A stretch of DNA of 64,000 bases from Bacteroidota bacterium (GCA_021793375.1 JAJYSY010000001.1:26178-90177); one strand, 5' to 3'. Numbered from the stretch's first letter, positions 1-9,648 are shown. The notes: generated by a model not told the origin, from the letters alone. Made by a program: numbers and translations.

Positions 1-1919
1 TTGAGGTTGAAAACACTTCAAAAGAAGCAAGTAAATTAGATACTTCTGAAAAAACTGAAGAACAAACTTCAGAGGATATAGCACAAGAAGCAAGTCAAGC
101 TTCAGAAAAACCTGAACAAACAAAAGAAACTCAACAAGAGGAAGACGAAGAATCTTTAAGATCATCAGATGAAGAGGAGGAAGTAGAAGATGAGTATTAC
201 GGAATCCTTGTTAAAGCTTATGATGAGATGAATTTAGATGCTCTTGGAGAAGAGTTGGAGCGTTTGTTAAATGATCATGAAGTAAGAAAAATTCGTCAAC
301 ACGTTCGAGAAATTAAAGCTGAATTTGATCTGAAATTTGGTGAAGAAAGAAAAAATAAAAAAGAAGAATTTCTTGAAAATGGAGGAAATATAATAGATTT
401 CTCCTATTCCACAGAAGCAGAAAGGAAATTCAATAAGCTTTACTTTGAATACAAAGAAAAACGAGATAATTATTACAAAAGCGTAAGAAAAAATCTACAA
501 GAAAATCTGGAACGTCGTTTAGCTATTATTGAAGAACTGAAATCCATCACCGGAGTGGGAACAGATATGAATAAAAACTTCAAAGCATTTAAAGAATTAC
601 AAGAGCGATGGAAAAAAGCCGGTCCTGTTCCGAGAAATGATTATAAAGACACTTGGAATACTTATCATCATCACGTAGAGCGTTTTTATGATTTCTTACA
701 TTTAGATCGTGAGTTTAGAGAAATGGATTATAAATATAATCTGGAACAAAAACTCAAAATGATTGATCGTGCAGAAGAATTGATTGAAGAAAAAAATGTA
801 AATCGCGCATTTAGAGAACTTCAAAATCTTCATAGAATGTGGAAAGAAGAAGTAGGACCTGTGGCAAAAGAATACAGCGATGCGATTTGGGAGAAATTCA
901 GTGCGGCAACAAAGAAAATACATGAAAACCGCAGAGCTTATTTTGAAGAAATAGATAAAGAAAGAGAGAAAAATCTTGAAGCAAAACAAGAAATTATAGA
1001 TAAGATAGAAACTTTAGAAGAACAAGAAATTTCTTCTCATAATCAAGCGCAGAAAAAAATTAAAGAATTTCAAAAACTGAGAGATGAATTCTTTAAAGCA
1101 GGAAGAGTTCCCAAAAAAGACAATCAAAATGTTTGGGATGCCTTTAAAACAGCTTCAAGAGCTTTTAATCACAAGAAAAATGAGTTTTACAGAAAACGAA
1201 AAGAAGAACATAAAAACAATCTTGAAAAGAAATTAGAACTCATTGAAATAGCAGAAGAACACAAAGATTCTGAAGATTTTGAAACCGTAACCCCACTGAT
1301 GAAAAAAATTCAGGCAGATTGGAAAAAAATCGGTTATGTGCAGAGAAATAAAAGCGATAAAATCTGGAAAAGATTTAAAAAAGCTTGTAATCATTATTTT
1401 GACAGATTGCATGCGCTTCAAGATGAAAAAGATAAAGTTGCTTTAGAAGCATATCATAAAAAAGAAGAATTGCTGAAAGAAGTAAAAGCTTTGGAATTGA
1501 CAAAAGACAGATCAAAAGATTTGCCGGTTATCAAAGAAAAAATAGAAGCTTGGAAAAACATAGGAAACGTTCCTAAAAATAAAAGAAATATTGAAGGAAA
1601 ATTCAATAAAGCTTTAGATAAACTATTTCAGCAAATAGATATGAACAGGAAAGATGCTGAAATGCTGAAATATGAAAATCATTTAGAAGCTTTAAAAGAA
1701 GCAGAAAATGATGATAAAATCAGAAAAGAAGCTTCTTTTTTATATAAGAAAATCGATCAAACTTCAGATGAAATTCGTCAGTTGGAAACTAATTTAGAGT
1801 TTTTTGACAATGCAGATAGAGATAATCCATTGATGAAAGATACTTTTAAAAATATAGATCGATTAAAGCAACAACTTAAAATTTGGGAAGCCAAATTAGA
1901 AAAAGTAAAACGCTTATAA
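1..1919 (+). CDS. DUF349 domain-containing protein, 5' end outside window
   Basis: The reading frame is open from base 3, so the gene starts before the window; about 638 C-terminal residues are visible. The first 70 or so residues are a low-complexity Glu/Ser/Gln/Lys stretch. After it come five or so repeats of the DUF349 type, each a charged helix pair with a 'W(K)xxGxVP' core, for example around visible residues 198-235, 275-315, 350-390, 425-465 and 510-545. The rest is predicted coiled coil, very rich in Lys and Glu. Members of this family are widespread in Bacteroidota and their exact role is not settled. The stop lies one base before the next start, so the methyltransferase is probably co-transcribed. 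Confidence 0.85.
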   Translation, partial: EVENTSKEASKLDTSEKTEEQTSEDIAQEASQASEKPEQTKETQQEEDEESLRSSDEEEEVEDEYYGILVKAYDEMNLDALGEELERLLNDHEVRKIRQHVREIKAEFDLKFGEERKNKKEEFLENGGNIIDFSYSTEAERKFNKLYFEYKEKRDNYYKSVRKNLQENLERRLAIIEELKSITGVGTDMNKNFKAFKELQERWKKAGPVPRNDYKDTWNTYHHHVERFYDFLHLDREFREMDYKYNLEQKLKMIDRAEELIEEKNVNRAFRELQNLHRMWKEEVGPVAKEYSDAIWEKFSAATKKIHENRRAYFEEIDKEREKNLEAKQEIIDKIETLEEQEISSHNQAQKKIKEFQKLRDEFFKAGRVPKKDNQNVWDAFKTASRAFNHKKNEFYRKRKEEHKNNLEKKLELIEIAEEHKDSEDFETVTPLMKKIQADWKKIGYVQRNKSDKIWKRFKKACNHYFDRLHALQDEKDKVALEAYHKKEELLKEVKALELTKDRSKDLPVIKEKIEAWKNIGNVPKNKRNIEGKFNKALDKLFQQIDMNRKDAEMLKYENHLEALKEAENDDKIRKEASFLYKKIDQTSDEIRQLETNLEFFDNADRDNPLMKDTFKNIDRLKQQLKIWEAKLEKVKRL

Positions 1920-1920
1920 A

Positions 1921-2568
1921 ATGAATTTGCAACATAGTTGTCCTTTATGTTTATCGACTGCCAATTTCTTTTGGCAGTCCGATAAAAAGGAAAATTATTA
2001 TGCTTGCAAAACCTGTGAAGGCATATTTTTATCTCCTCAAAACAGACTTTCCAAAGCAAAAGAATTCGAGCGTTATCAACTTCATGAAAACGACGTAAAT
2101 GATCCGGATTATCAAAATTTTGTAAATCCTATTATACAAGCTGTTCAAAAAGATTTTTCAACAAATACTATAGGTTTGGATTTCGGATGTGGTTCAGGAC
2201 CGGTAGCGGCAAAAATGCTGAGAGATAAAAATTATCAAGTCAATTTATATGATCCCTTCTTTTATAAAAAACCTGAGAGTTTAAAAAAACAATATGATTT
2301 TATTGTTTGTTGTGAAGTGATGGAACATTTTTATCATCCAAAAACGGAATTTGAAAAATTATATTCCTTATTAAAACCTAAAGGAAAATTATATTGTAAA
2401 ACCAGTTTGATGAGTGAAGAAATTGTAAATAATTTTGGAGAATGGTTTTATAAAGATGATCCGACTCATGTGTTTTTATATACGCCAAAAACGTTAGAAA
2501 TTATCCAGAAAAATTACAGATTTTCTTCTTTTCAAATAGCAAAAGATTTTATTGTTTTCCAGAAGTGA
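1921..2568 (+). CDS. class I SAM-dependent methyltransferase with N-terminal zinc ribbon
   Basis: A 215-residue protein. Residues 7-33 hold two CxxC pairs (CPLC and CKTC), which look like a small zinc ribbon. Motif I of the Rossmann-like methyltransferase fold, LDFGCGSG, follows near residue 80 and would bind S-adenosylmethionine. Further on, 'CCEVMEHFYHP' matches the motif seen in Methyltransf_23-type enzymes. The substrate cannot be read from sequence. It starts one base after the DUF349 gene with no ribosome binding site of its own, which suggests translational coupling. Family assignment is firm and function is open. Confidence 0.85.
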   Translation: MNLQHSCPLCLSTANFFWQSDKKENYYACKTCEGIFLSPQNRLSKAKEFERYQLHENDVNDPDYQNFVNPIIQAVQKDFSTNTIGLDFGCGSGPVAAKMLRDKNYQVNLYDPFFYKKPESLKKQYDFIVCCEVMEHFYHPKTEFEKLYSLLKPKGKLYCKTSLMSEEIVNNFGEWFYKDDPTHVFLYTPKTLEIIQKNYRFSSFQIAKDFIVFQK

Positions 2569-2653
2569 TAATTAAGATTAGATTAACAAATAAAATCTTT
2601 GTAAGGCATTTGTTTTGCTGTTAAGTAATAGAAATTTAAAGATAATTTATAAG

Positions 2654-3265
2654 ATGAAAAAAATCATTACTTTTATTATATTGGTAAGTGTAACAACCTT
2701 AGGGTTTTCACAAGAAAAAACAACTAAAGAAACCCCTGAAGGAAGTTGGACGGTTAATAAACAATATGATGAAGAAGGAAATTTAATTTCTAAAGATTCT
2801 ACTTATTCTTATCACTCTTATAACGGTAAAGCTATTACTAAAGCAGAAGCAGACAGTATTTATCAACAACTTAAAAAAGAGATACCTTCAGATTTTGCAT
2901 CTTCAGCGTTTTTTAAAGATTTCAAATCAGAAGATATTCAAGATATTTTGGATGAAATAGATTTTCAATCTGTGGAAAATTTCCTCAATAATGAGGAATT
3001 AGGTGGATTTTTTGAGGAGTTTGATTATGGAGGATTAAATGATTTGATAGAAAACTTTGATATTAATTCTTTTGACCATTCTTTTATAAAAGAATTTATA
3101 GATACACAAGATAAAGATATGCAGGATTTAATTCAAAAGTATATGAAAGATTTTGAATTGAATTTTAACGATCAAAAATCAGATGAAAATAAAATCAAAG
3201 CAGAAAAAGAACATTCTGAAAGTGAAGAGAATTTAATGAAGTCAGAATCGGCTCAGCACGTGTAA
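2654..3265 (+). CDS. secreted hypothetical protein
   Basis: I do not recognise this 203-residue protein. I chose the ATG at 2654, because it opens directly into a signal peptide (MKKIITFIILVSVTTLGFSQ, cleavage expected after Gln20); an in-frame upstream start would add 13 unrelated residues. The mature part is acidic, rich in Asp, Phe and Ser, with repeated short 'F..F....DI' segments around residues 80-150 and a charged Lys/Glu tail. It has no lipobox, no T9SS sorting domain and no catalytic motif that I can see. A near-consensus -7 element (AATCTTTG, 2594-2601) lies upstream, and a strong hairpin terminator follows, so it is probably a single-gene transcript. Confidence 0.7.
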   Translation: MKKIITFIILVSVTTLGFSQEKTTKETPEGSWTVNKQYDEEGNLISKDSTYSYHSYNGKAITKAEADSIYQQLKKEIPSDFASSAFFKDFKSEDIQDILDEIDFQSVENFLNNEELGGFFEEFDYGGLNDLIENFDINSFDHSFIKEFIDTQDKDMQDLIQKYMKDFELNFNDQKSDENKIKAEKEHSESEENLMKSESAQHV

Positions 3266-3305
3266 AAGTATTTTTTTACTAATCGGTTTTATAAAAATAT
3301 TAATT

Positions 3306-3343
3306 ACCGCCTTAAGACAATTAATTCTTGAGGTGGTTTTTTT
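3306..3343 (+). terminator. rho-independent terminator after the secreted hypothetical gene
   Basis: A 12-base-pair stem with two G-U pairs (ACCGCCTTAAGA at 3306-3317 with TCTTGAGGTGGT at 3326-3337), an 8-base loop, then seven T. It closes the transcript of the gene ending at 3265. Confidence 0.85.
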
Positions 3344-3427
3344 ATATTAAAAAATGGAACTTTTTATGGTGTTTGTATAAAAAGATAGTTGTTTTTGATA
3401 ATTTAGGCGAATTATAAAAATATTACT

Positions 3428-5324
3428 ATGAAACCTTATAAAACCCTTATTGTGTTTTGCGTTGTTTTGTTGATGACAAATTTTCTGTCTGCTCAACATA
3501 TTCAACAACGTAAAAATATTACTAAAAACTATGATTTAAAGAAATTAAATCACTTATCTATTCAGCTTTCTCAAAAATTTTTGGAAGAAAGAAAATCAGC
3601 TTTAGATTATGCGAAAATACACGATTTACCTTTGATGATAGAAAAAGAGAATGGAGAGAAATCTTATCTTTTTCGAATGGATAACAAAGGGAATTTGCTG
3701 TATGTAAAAGTAGATGGAAAAGCGGATGCTAAAACAATAGGAACGGATGAATTATATCCTCAAGGTGGATTGGGTTTATCTTTAGAAGGGGAAGGTATGA
3801 AAGCCGGAGTTTGGGATGCAGGAGCGGTGAGAGCTACACATGAATTATTAGAAGGAAAAGTGCTTCAACAAGATGGAGGAGAAGGAGAAAGTCCAAATCA
3901 CGCTACTCATGTTGCGGGAATAGTTGCCGGTAAAGAATTGTCGGGAGGAATAGGAGAATTAGCAAAAGGGATGGCTTATAAAGCAAATATAGATGCTTAT
4001 GATTGGTTTGATGACCTTGCGGAAATGTATAATGCAGCAGCAGATGGTTTGTTAGTTTCTAATCATTCTTATGGAATAGATTTAAGTCAAGTAGATGATT
4101 ATCAGTCTATTTTAGGAAATTATGATGAAGTCTCCGAAGCAGTAGATGATTTAATGAATTCTGCATCATACTACACATTGGTAACTTCAGCAGGAAATGA
4201 TAGAAATGCAGGATATAATGCATCACAAGGAGGATATAATTTGTTGGGAGGTTGGATGACAACAGCAAAAAATCCTATAGTAGTTGCTGCAGTAGAAAAA
4301 GGTCTTGATGTATCTCGGCCCTTCTAATGTGGTGATGTCTAACTTCAGCAGTTGGGGACCAACAATAGATAATAGGGTGAAACCTGATATTTCAGCACAA
4401 GGAGTAGAAGTGTTGTCCAGTACAGCAAACTCCAATGATAGTTATGATTATTATAATGGAACCTCAATGGCGGCTCCCGGTGTAGCAGGCAGTTTATTGC
4501 TTTTGCAAGAGTTAAGCGCAGATTTAAATCAAGGAGAATTCTTGAGATCTTCTACTTTAAAAGCAATTATAATTGCCACAGCGTTAGAAACCGGAGAAAA
4601 TCCGGGACCTGACCCTAAATTTGGATGGGGATTGCTCAATACAGAAGCTGCAGCACAATTGATGTTGGATTCTCATGAAGGATCAAATGCTTTTTATCAA
4701 GAATTAAAATTAGAAGAAGAAAACAATTCTTATAGCATAAAGGTTAAAGCAAACGATGAAGAAGAGTTGAAAGCGACTATTGCTTGGACAGATATTGCGG
4801 GAAACGGATTAGTAAATGATTTAGATTTGAGAATAACAGATAGTCAAGGTAATACTTTTTATCCTTGGCGTTTAAATCCTGGAGATATTACTGCGCCGGC
4901 TTTAAATGATGCAGATAATAATGTGGATAACGTAGAAAAAATATGGATAGAAAATGCTGTGGAAGGAGAGGAATATACTATAACAATCACACATAAAAAT
5001 GAGTTGGAATCAGGAGAACAGGAATTTGGTTTGGCAGTAACCGGAGTGCAGGAAGTTCCGCTTAGTAGTGAAAATCAGGAGCTTTCGGAAATAATGATTT
5101 ATCCAAACCCAGCTACAGATCAAATTAATATTGAATTAGAGCAGAGTAGTGGAGCAGTTGATTTACAGATTAATGATCTTAACGGACGTAAAGTTTTAAT
5201 GCAAAAGATTGACGACTACTCTTCTTCTTATCAATTAGATATTTCTCATTTAGATACTGGAGTGTATTTTGTAGAAATTAAAACGAAAGGTAAAAAAGCA
5301 GTAAAAAAACTAATTGTAAAATAA
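3428..5324 (+). pseudogene. S8 (subtilisin-like) serine peptidase with T9SS sorting domain, interrupted by a frameshift
   Basis: Two overlapping frames, 3428-4327 and 4305-5324, together make one S8 peptidase of about 630 residues. The first carries a signal peptide (cleavage near Ala22-Gln23), catalytic Asp130 in WDAG, His158 in NHATHVAG and the oxyanion Asn in TSAGND. The second carries FSSWGP and the catalytic Ser in GTSMAAP, a C-terminal beta domain, and a type A T9SS sorting domain starting at 'IYPNPATDQ' and ending in Lys. The frames join if one base is skipped near 4293-4305, close to an A5-G2 run, which would read 'VEKVLMYLGPSNVVMS'. A +1 insertion is the simplest cause. It is either a recent pseudogene or a sequencing error. 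A protein with only the first half would lack its Ser and its export signal. Confidence 0.85.
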
Positions 5325-5352
5325 ATTATTAGAAAAAATATCTTTACAATTT

Positions 5353-5382
5353 AAGCTCTCTATAATCGAAGAGCTTTTTTTA
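5353..5382 (+). terminator. terminator after the S8 peptidase gene
   Basis: Stem AAGCTCT (5353-5359) with AGAGCTT (5370-5376), a 10-base loop and a run of seven T. It separates the peptidase from the GlmS-like gene. Confidence 0.8.
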
Positions 5383-5487
5383 TGCTAATCCAATAAAATA
5401 ATAAGGATGAAAACACCATAAGTTATTTTAAAATTGTATTTTGCTCTGTTTTAAAAAATCAAATTAACTAACCATATATAAAAGTGT

Positions 5488-7332
5488 ATGTCAGGAATAA
5501 TTGGATATGTAGGAAAAAAAGAAGCTTACCCTATACTTATACATGGATTGAATTGTTTTGAGTTTAGAGGTTATGACAGTGTTGGAGTAGTTACTGTGGA
5601 CAAAAATGAATTTGAGCTGAGGAAATTTGCAGGTAAATTAGCCGAGTTTAAAGAAAAAAACGAAGCTAATCAACCTAAAGGAAATATAGGACTGGCACAT
5701 TCTCGTTGGGCAACCCACGGAATGGCAGATGAAAATAATGCTCACCCTCATGTTTCTTACTCCGGAAGATTGGCAATTGTGCACAAAGGAATTGTAGAAA
5801 ACTATTCCAGTTTAAAAGAAAAACTGATAAAAGATGGATTTGAATTTAAATCAGATACAGATTCAGAAGTATTGATCAATTGGATAGAACATATCCAAAG
5901 CAAAAGTCAAAAATCTTTGCAAGAATCTATACAAATTGCTTTAAACCAAGTAGTGGGAGCTTATTCTATAATTGTTTTAGATAAAGAAGAAAACGCTTTG
6001 TATGCTGCAAGAAAAGGAGCGCAATTGGTAATTGGAGTAGGTGCTGAAGAAGAAGAGTTTATTATAACTACAGATACTTCTCCTTTAGGAGGATATACCT
6101 CGCAAGTAATTTATATGGAAGAAGAAGATGTTTATCGATTGGCGCCCGGAGAAAAAATAAATCTTCTCAATTTAGATAATCTGCAGAAATCTCCAGTGAT
6201 AGAAGAATTTGAAGAAGAATTACACGCTATTGAAAAAGGTGATTTTGATCATTTCATGCTCAAAGAAATCTATGAGCAACCCAAAGCTATCATCGATTCT
6301 TACAGAGGGAGAATGAGCGCTGTGGAGGGTTGGATAAAATTAGGAGGAATTACAGAATACAGAAATAAATTAAACAAAGCAAAACGTATTGTTTTTGCAG
6401 CTTGCGGAACTTCTTGGCACGCTTCATTAGTCGGAAAATATCTTATAGAAGAATTAGCCGGAATCCAAGTTTCTGTAGAGTACGCATCAGAATTTCGTTA
6501 TAGAAAACCTGTGATAGGAAATGAAGATGTGTTTGTGGCTATTTCTCAATCCGGAGAAACAGCAGATACTATTGCAGCAATTGAATTGGCGAAACATAAA
6601 CAAGCGTTGATTTATGGAATTTGTAATTCTGTGGGTTCTACTATTTCAAAAATGTCTCACGCCGGATCATACACTCATGCCGGTCAGGAAATTGGAATTG
6701 CTTCCACAAAAGCATTCACTTCTCAAGTGGTGATTTTAACTTTAATGGCTTTGCAATTAGCAGATTATAAAGGAAATTTATCAAAAACACAACTCAATTC
6801 TATTTTGTATGAATTAGAGCAAATTCCATCTAAAGTAGAAGAAATATTAAAGTTGGATGCAGAAGTTAAGAAAATAGCCAAAGTTTATCATCAAGCTAAT
6901 AATTTCTTGTTTTTAGGAAGAGGAGCGAATTATCCTATAGCTTTAGAAGGAGCATTAAAGCTGAAAGAAATCTCTTATATCCATGCAGAAGGTTATCCTG
7001 CAGCAGAAATAAAACACGGTCCTATTGCATTGATTGACGAAAATATGCCGGTGGTGGTTTTAGCTACAAATGATAGTGCTTATGATAAAATTGTTTCTAA
7101 TATTCAAGAAATAAAAGCCCGAAAAGGAAAAGTTATTGCAATTGTAAATAAAGGAGATACCGTAATCAAAGAAATTGCAGATCACAGTATTGAAATTCCA
7201 AAAACTTTAGAACTTTTTGCACCACTTCTTTCCGTGGTTCCTTTGCAGCTGTTGGCTTATCATATTGCAGTGTGGAGAGGAGCAGATGTGGACAGCCCGA
7301 GAAATCTGACAAAGTCTGTAACTGTAGAATAA
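5488..7332 (+). CDS. GlmS-like protein with altered glutaminase domain (SIS isomerase domain intact)
   Basis: The 614-residue protein has the length and layout of glucosamine-6-phosphate synthase: an N-terminal class II amidotransferase domain (about 1-235) and two SIS domains (about 290-614). GlmS makes glucosamine-6-phosphate from fructose-6-phosphate and glutamine. The isomerase half looks complete (ACGTSWHA, SQSGETADT, ASTKAFTSQ, ALEGALKLKEISYIHAE, IKHGP, C-terminal PRNLTKSVTVE). The glutaminase half does not: the second codon is TCA (Ser) where the nucleophilic Cys belongs, and the oxyanion-hole motif HNGI reads HKGI (Lys100). HSRWATHG and the Asp of SDTDSEV remain. I infer that it is ammonia-dependent or has a changed role; a true glmS may lie elsewhere. 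It forms a single-gene unit between two terminators. Confidence 0.85.
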   Translation: MSGIIGYVGKKEAYPILIHGLNCFEFRGYDSVGVVTVDKNEFELRKFAGKLAEFKEKNEANQPKGNIGLAHSRWATHGMADENNAHPHVSYSGRLAIVHKGIVENYSSLKEKLIKDGFEFKSDTDSEVLINWIEHIQSKSQKSLQESIQIALNQVVGAYSIIVLDKEENALYAARKGAQLVIGVGAEEEEFIITTDTSPLGGYTSQVIYMEEEDVYRLAPGEKINLLNLDNLQKSPVIEEFEEELHAIEKGDFDHFMLKEIYEQPKAIIDSYRGRMSAVEGWIKLGGITEYRNKLNKAKRIVFAACGTSWHASLVGKYLIEELAGIQVSVEYASEFRYRKPVIGNEDVFVAISQSGETADTIAAIELAKHKQALIYGICNSVGSTISKMSHAGSYTHAGQEIGIASTKAFTSQVVILTLMALQLADYKGNLSKTQLNSILYELEQIPSKVEEILKLDAEVKKIAKVYHQANNFLFLGRGANYPIALEGALKLKEISYIHAEGYPAAEIKHGPIALIDENMPVVVLATNDSAYDKIVSNIQEIKARKGKVIAIVNKGDTVIKEIADHSIEIPKTLELFAPLLSVVPLQLLAYHIAVWRGADVDSPRNLTKSVTVE

Positions 7333-7354
7333 GAATAGACTTTTTGTAATTATA

Positions 7355-7394
7355 AAAGCCTTCAGTTTTAAAATAATTGAAGGCTTTATTTTTT
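7355..7394 (+). terminator. terminator after the GlmS-like gene
   Basis: A ten-base-pair stem AAAGCCTTCA (7355-7364) with TGAAGGCTTT (7378-7387), followed by ATTTTTT. Confidence 0.85.
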
Positions 7395-7416
7395 GAAATT
7401 AAGAAATAAAAACCAT

Positions 7417-7448
7417 AAAAAAAGCTGTTTCAAAACGAAACAGCTTTT
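7417..7448 (-). terminator. terminator of rpsA (minus strand)
   Basis: Eleven-base-pair stem (7421-7431 with 7437-7447) and a 5-base loop. Read on the minus strand the stem is followed by a T run (the A tract at 7417-7423). It sits 27 bases past the rpsA stop. Confidence 0.8.
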
Positions 7449-7474
7449 ATCAATTTATCAAGATTGAAAATATA

Positions 7475-9343
7475 TTATTTTCCTTCTTTTTCCATTTTAT
7501 CTTTTAGTGCTTGAAGTTCTGCGTTAGCATCACCTAAAGTAGATTTGGACTCTTCTTGTTTTTGCTTAGCTTTTTTAGCAGCTTGCTTAACAATCTTAGC
7601 TTCTTCTTCTCTAAAGATAGAAGTATGAGAAGCTACAACACGTTTAAACTCTTTGTTAAACTCAATGATGATTAATTCTACTTCTTCTCCTTTTTCTAAA
7701 GTAGAACCATCTTCTTTCTCCATATGACGTTTAGGAATGAAAGCAGTGATATCTTCATTAAATTCAACAGTAGCCCCTTTATTTCCTACTAATTCAGAAA
7801 TTTTAGCGGTGTGTTTAGTTCCAACAGCAAACTCTTGTTCATATTTATCCCAAGGATTTTCTTTGGTTTGTTTGTGTCCAAGACTTAATTTGCGCTCACC
7901 AACATCTAATTCTAATACAACAACCTCAAGCTTATCACCAAGGTTTGCAAACTCAGAAGGATGTTTGATTTTTTCAGTCCAAGATAAGTCAGAAATATAG
8001 ATCAATCCATCAATACCTTCTTCAAGTTCAACAAATACTCCAAAGTTTGTAAAGTTACGAACAACTCCGGTGTGTTTAGAACCTACAGGATATTTAGAAG
8101 TGATATCTGTCCAAGGATCCGGCGATAATTGCTTCATTCCTAAAGACATTTTTCTTTCTTCGCGATCTAAAGTTAAGATTTGCGCTTCTACTTCATCTCC
8201 TACTTCAACAAAATCTTGTGCTGAACGCAAGTGTGTACTCCATGACATTTCTGAAACGTGAATAAGTCCTTCAACGCCTTCTTCAATTTCAACAAAAGCA
8301 CCGTAATCAGCGATAACAACAACTTTTCCTTTAACCTTGTCTCCAACTTTAAGATCTTCGTCAAGTGCTTCCCAAGGATGTTTTTTCAGTTGTTTTAATC
8401 CTAATTGAATACGTGTTTTTGCTTCGTCAAAGTCAAGGATTACAACATTAAGTTTTTGATCAAGTTCTACCACTTCACTTGGGTGGTTGATACGAGACCA
8501 AGATAAATCAGTGATATGAACTAATCCGTCAACACCGCCTAAGTCAACAAATACTCCGTAAGAAGTAATGTTTTTAACGGTACCTTCAAGAACTTGTCCT
8601 TTTTCTAACTGACCGATGATTTCTTTCTTCTGTTTTTCGATGTCAGCTTCGATAAGTGCTTTATGAGAAACTACTACGTTTTTGAATTCTTGGTTGATTT
8701 TCACCACTTTAAATTCCATAGTTTTTCCAACATACGCATCATAATCACGAATTGATTTTACATCGATTTGCGAACCGGGTAAGAATGCTTCAATTCCGAA
8801 AACATCTACAATCATTCCTCCTTTTGTTCTGCACTCAATTTCACCGGTTACGATAGTGTTGTCTTCATAAGCTTTGTTGATTCTTTCCCAAGCTTTGATT
8901 ACACGAGCTTTACGATGAGAAAGAATTAACTGCCCTGAAGCATCTTCTCTAATATCAACATAAACGTCAACCATATCGCCCACAGCAAGATCGGGGTTAT
9001 AACGGAATTCGTTTAAGGAAATTACTCCTTCACTTTTTGCATTGATGTCAATAATTGCATCACGCTCAGTGATGTTGATTACTTTACCTTGAACAACTTC
9101 ATTATCTAAAGTATCAACAAAATTTTCCTCAACTAATTTTTCAAATTCGTCAAGCTTATCATCTTCAATTTTGTCAATTCCTTCTTCGAAATTGTGCCAG
9201 TCAAACTCTGCTAAGAATTTTTCAGGATCTTGGTGCTGAGTTTCAACTGCAGGTTGTGAATCAGCTTTCATTCCATCAATTGGAGTAGCTTCTAATTGTG
9301 GATTTTCAGTTGATTCTTGTTTTGTTTCTTTTTCTTCAGCCAT
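7475..9343 (-). CDS. rpsA: 30S ribosomal protein S1
   Basis: S1 helps the small subunit bind and unfold mRNA. From the ATG at 9343 the product is 622 residues. An acidic N-terminal extension of about 80 residues is followed by six S1 RNA-binding repeats, recognisable by their recurring 'YGVFVDLGGVDGLVHITDLSW'-like cores, and a Lys/Glu-rich tail. I prefer MAEEKETK as the start because the 19 extra residues from an in-frame codon at 9400 look like untranslated leader. The promoter at 9464-9492 fits this, giving a leader of about 110 bases that could carry autoregulation. It is convergent with the GlmS-like gene and divergent from the exonuclease gene. Confidence 0.93.
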   Translation of the reverse strand: MAEEKETKQESTENPQLEATPIDGMKADSQPAVETQHQDPEKFLAEFDWHNFEEGIDKIEDDKLDEFEKLVEENFVDTLDNEVVQGKVINITERDAIIDINAKSEGVISLNEFRYNPDLAVGDMVDVYVDIREDASGQLILSHRKARVIKAWERINKAYEDNTIVTGEIECRTKGGMIVDVFGIEAFLPGSQIDVKSIRDYDAYVGKTMEFKVVKINQEFKNVVVSHKALIEADIEKQKKEIIGQLEKGQVLEGTVKNITSYGVFVDLGGVDGLVHITDLSWSRINHPSEVVELDQKLNVVILDFDEAKTRIQLGLKQLKKHPWEALDEDLKVGDKVKGKVVVIADYGAFVEIEEGVEGLIHVSEMSWSTHLRSAQDFVEVGDEVEAQILTLDREERKMSLGMKQLSPDPWTDITSKYPVGSKHTGVVRNFTNFGVFVELEEGIDGLIYISDLSWTEKIKHPSEFANLGDKLEVVVLELDVGERKLSLGHKQTKENPWDKYEQEFAVGTKHTAKISELVGNKGATVEFNEDITAFIPKRHMEKEDGSTLEKGEEVELIIIEFNKEFKRVVASHTSIFREEEAKIVKQAAKKAKQKQEESKSTLGDANAELQALKDKMEKEGK

Positions 9344-9463
9344 TGCTGATAATTGTTTGTATTCTGTATGGATTCCAGAAAATCTATAGGCGGTCGGCAT
9401 ACAGAAGAAATTTAATAAATAAATTATCCCTTTTTATTTTCTTATAAACCGCAAAAAGGAGTG

Positions 9464-9492
9464 CAAAGATACAACAATATTTTGAAAGACAA
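9464..9492 (-). promoter_or_regulatory. rpsA promoter, Bacteroidota type
   Basis: On the minus strand, TTG at 9492-9490 and TATCTTTG at 9471-9464 are 18 bases apart, matching the Bacteroidota housekeeping consensus TTTG/TTG - about 19 - TAnnTTTG. Confidence 0.65.
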
Positions 9493-9624
9493 TTAATTGA
9501 GTTTGAAAATATAAGTGTTATTTAAATTGAAAAAAATGTAATCCTAAAAAAAGAAATACTTGTTAAACGTATAAAAACACAAGAAAATCAATGAAAATAA
9601 AAACTTCTCTATAATTAGTTTCTT

Positions 9625-9632
9625 TATCTTTG
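9625..9632 (+). promoter_or_regulatory. -7 element ahead of the exonuclease gene
   Basis: TATCTTTG matches TAnnTTTG exactly and lies 17 bases before the ATG, so the leader would be only about 10 bases. No clear -33 TTG is visible at the right distance. Confidence 0.5.
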
Positions 9633-9648
9633 TTGAAAAATAATTTTC

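Larger units (their letters stand above)
9344..9648. other. intergenic region between rpsA and the exonuclease gene
   Basis: This 305-base divergent region holds the rpsA leader (about 9344-9457), the rpsA promoter (9464-9492) and a -7 element for the rightward gene (9625-9632). The stretch between them, 9493-9620, is AT-rich and shows no open frame or clear hairpin. Confidence 0.6.

Noticed and set aside
702..989. Minus-strand open frame of 95 codons inside the DUF349 gene
   Set aside because: It is a Phe-rich mirror of the Lys/Glu-rich coding strand with no family resemblance. The same reason removes all other antisense frames in this window.
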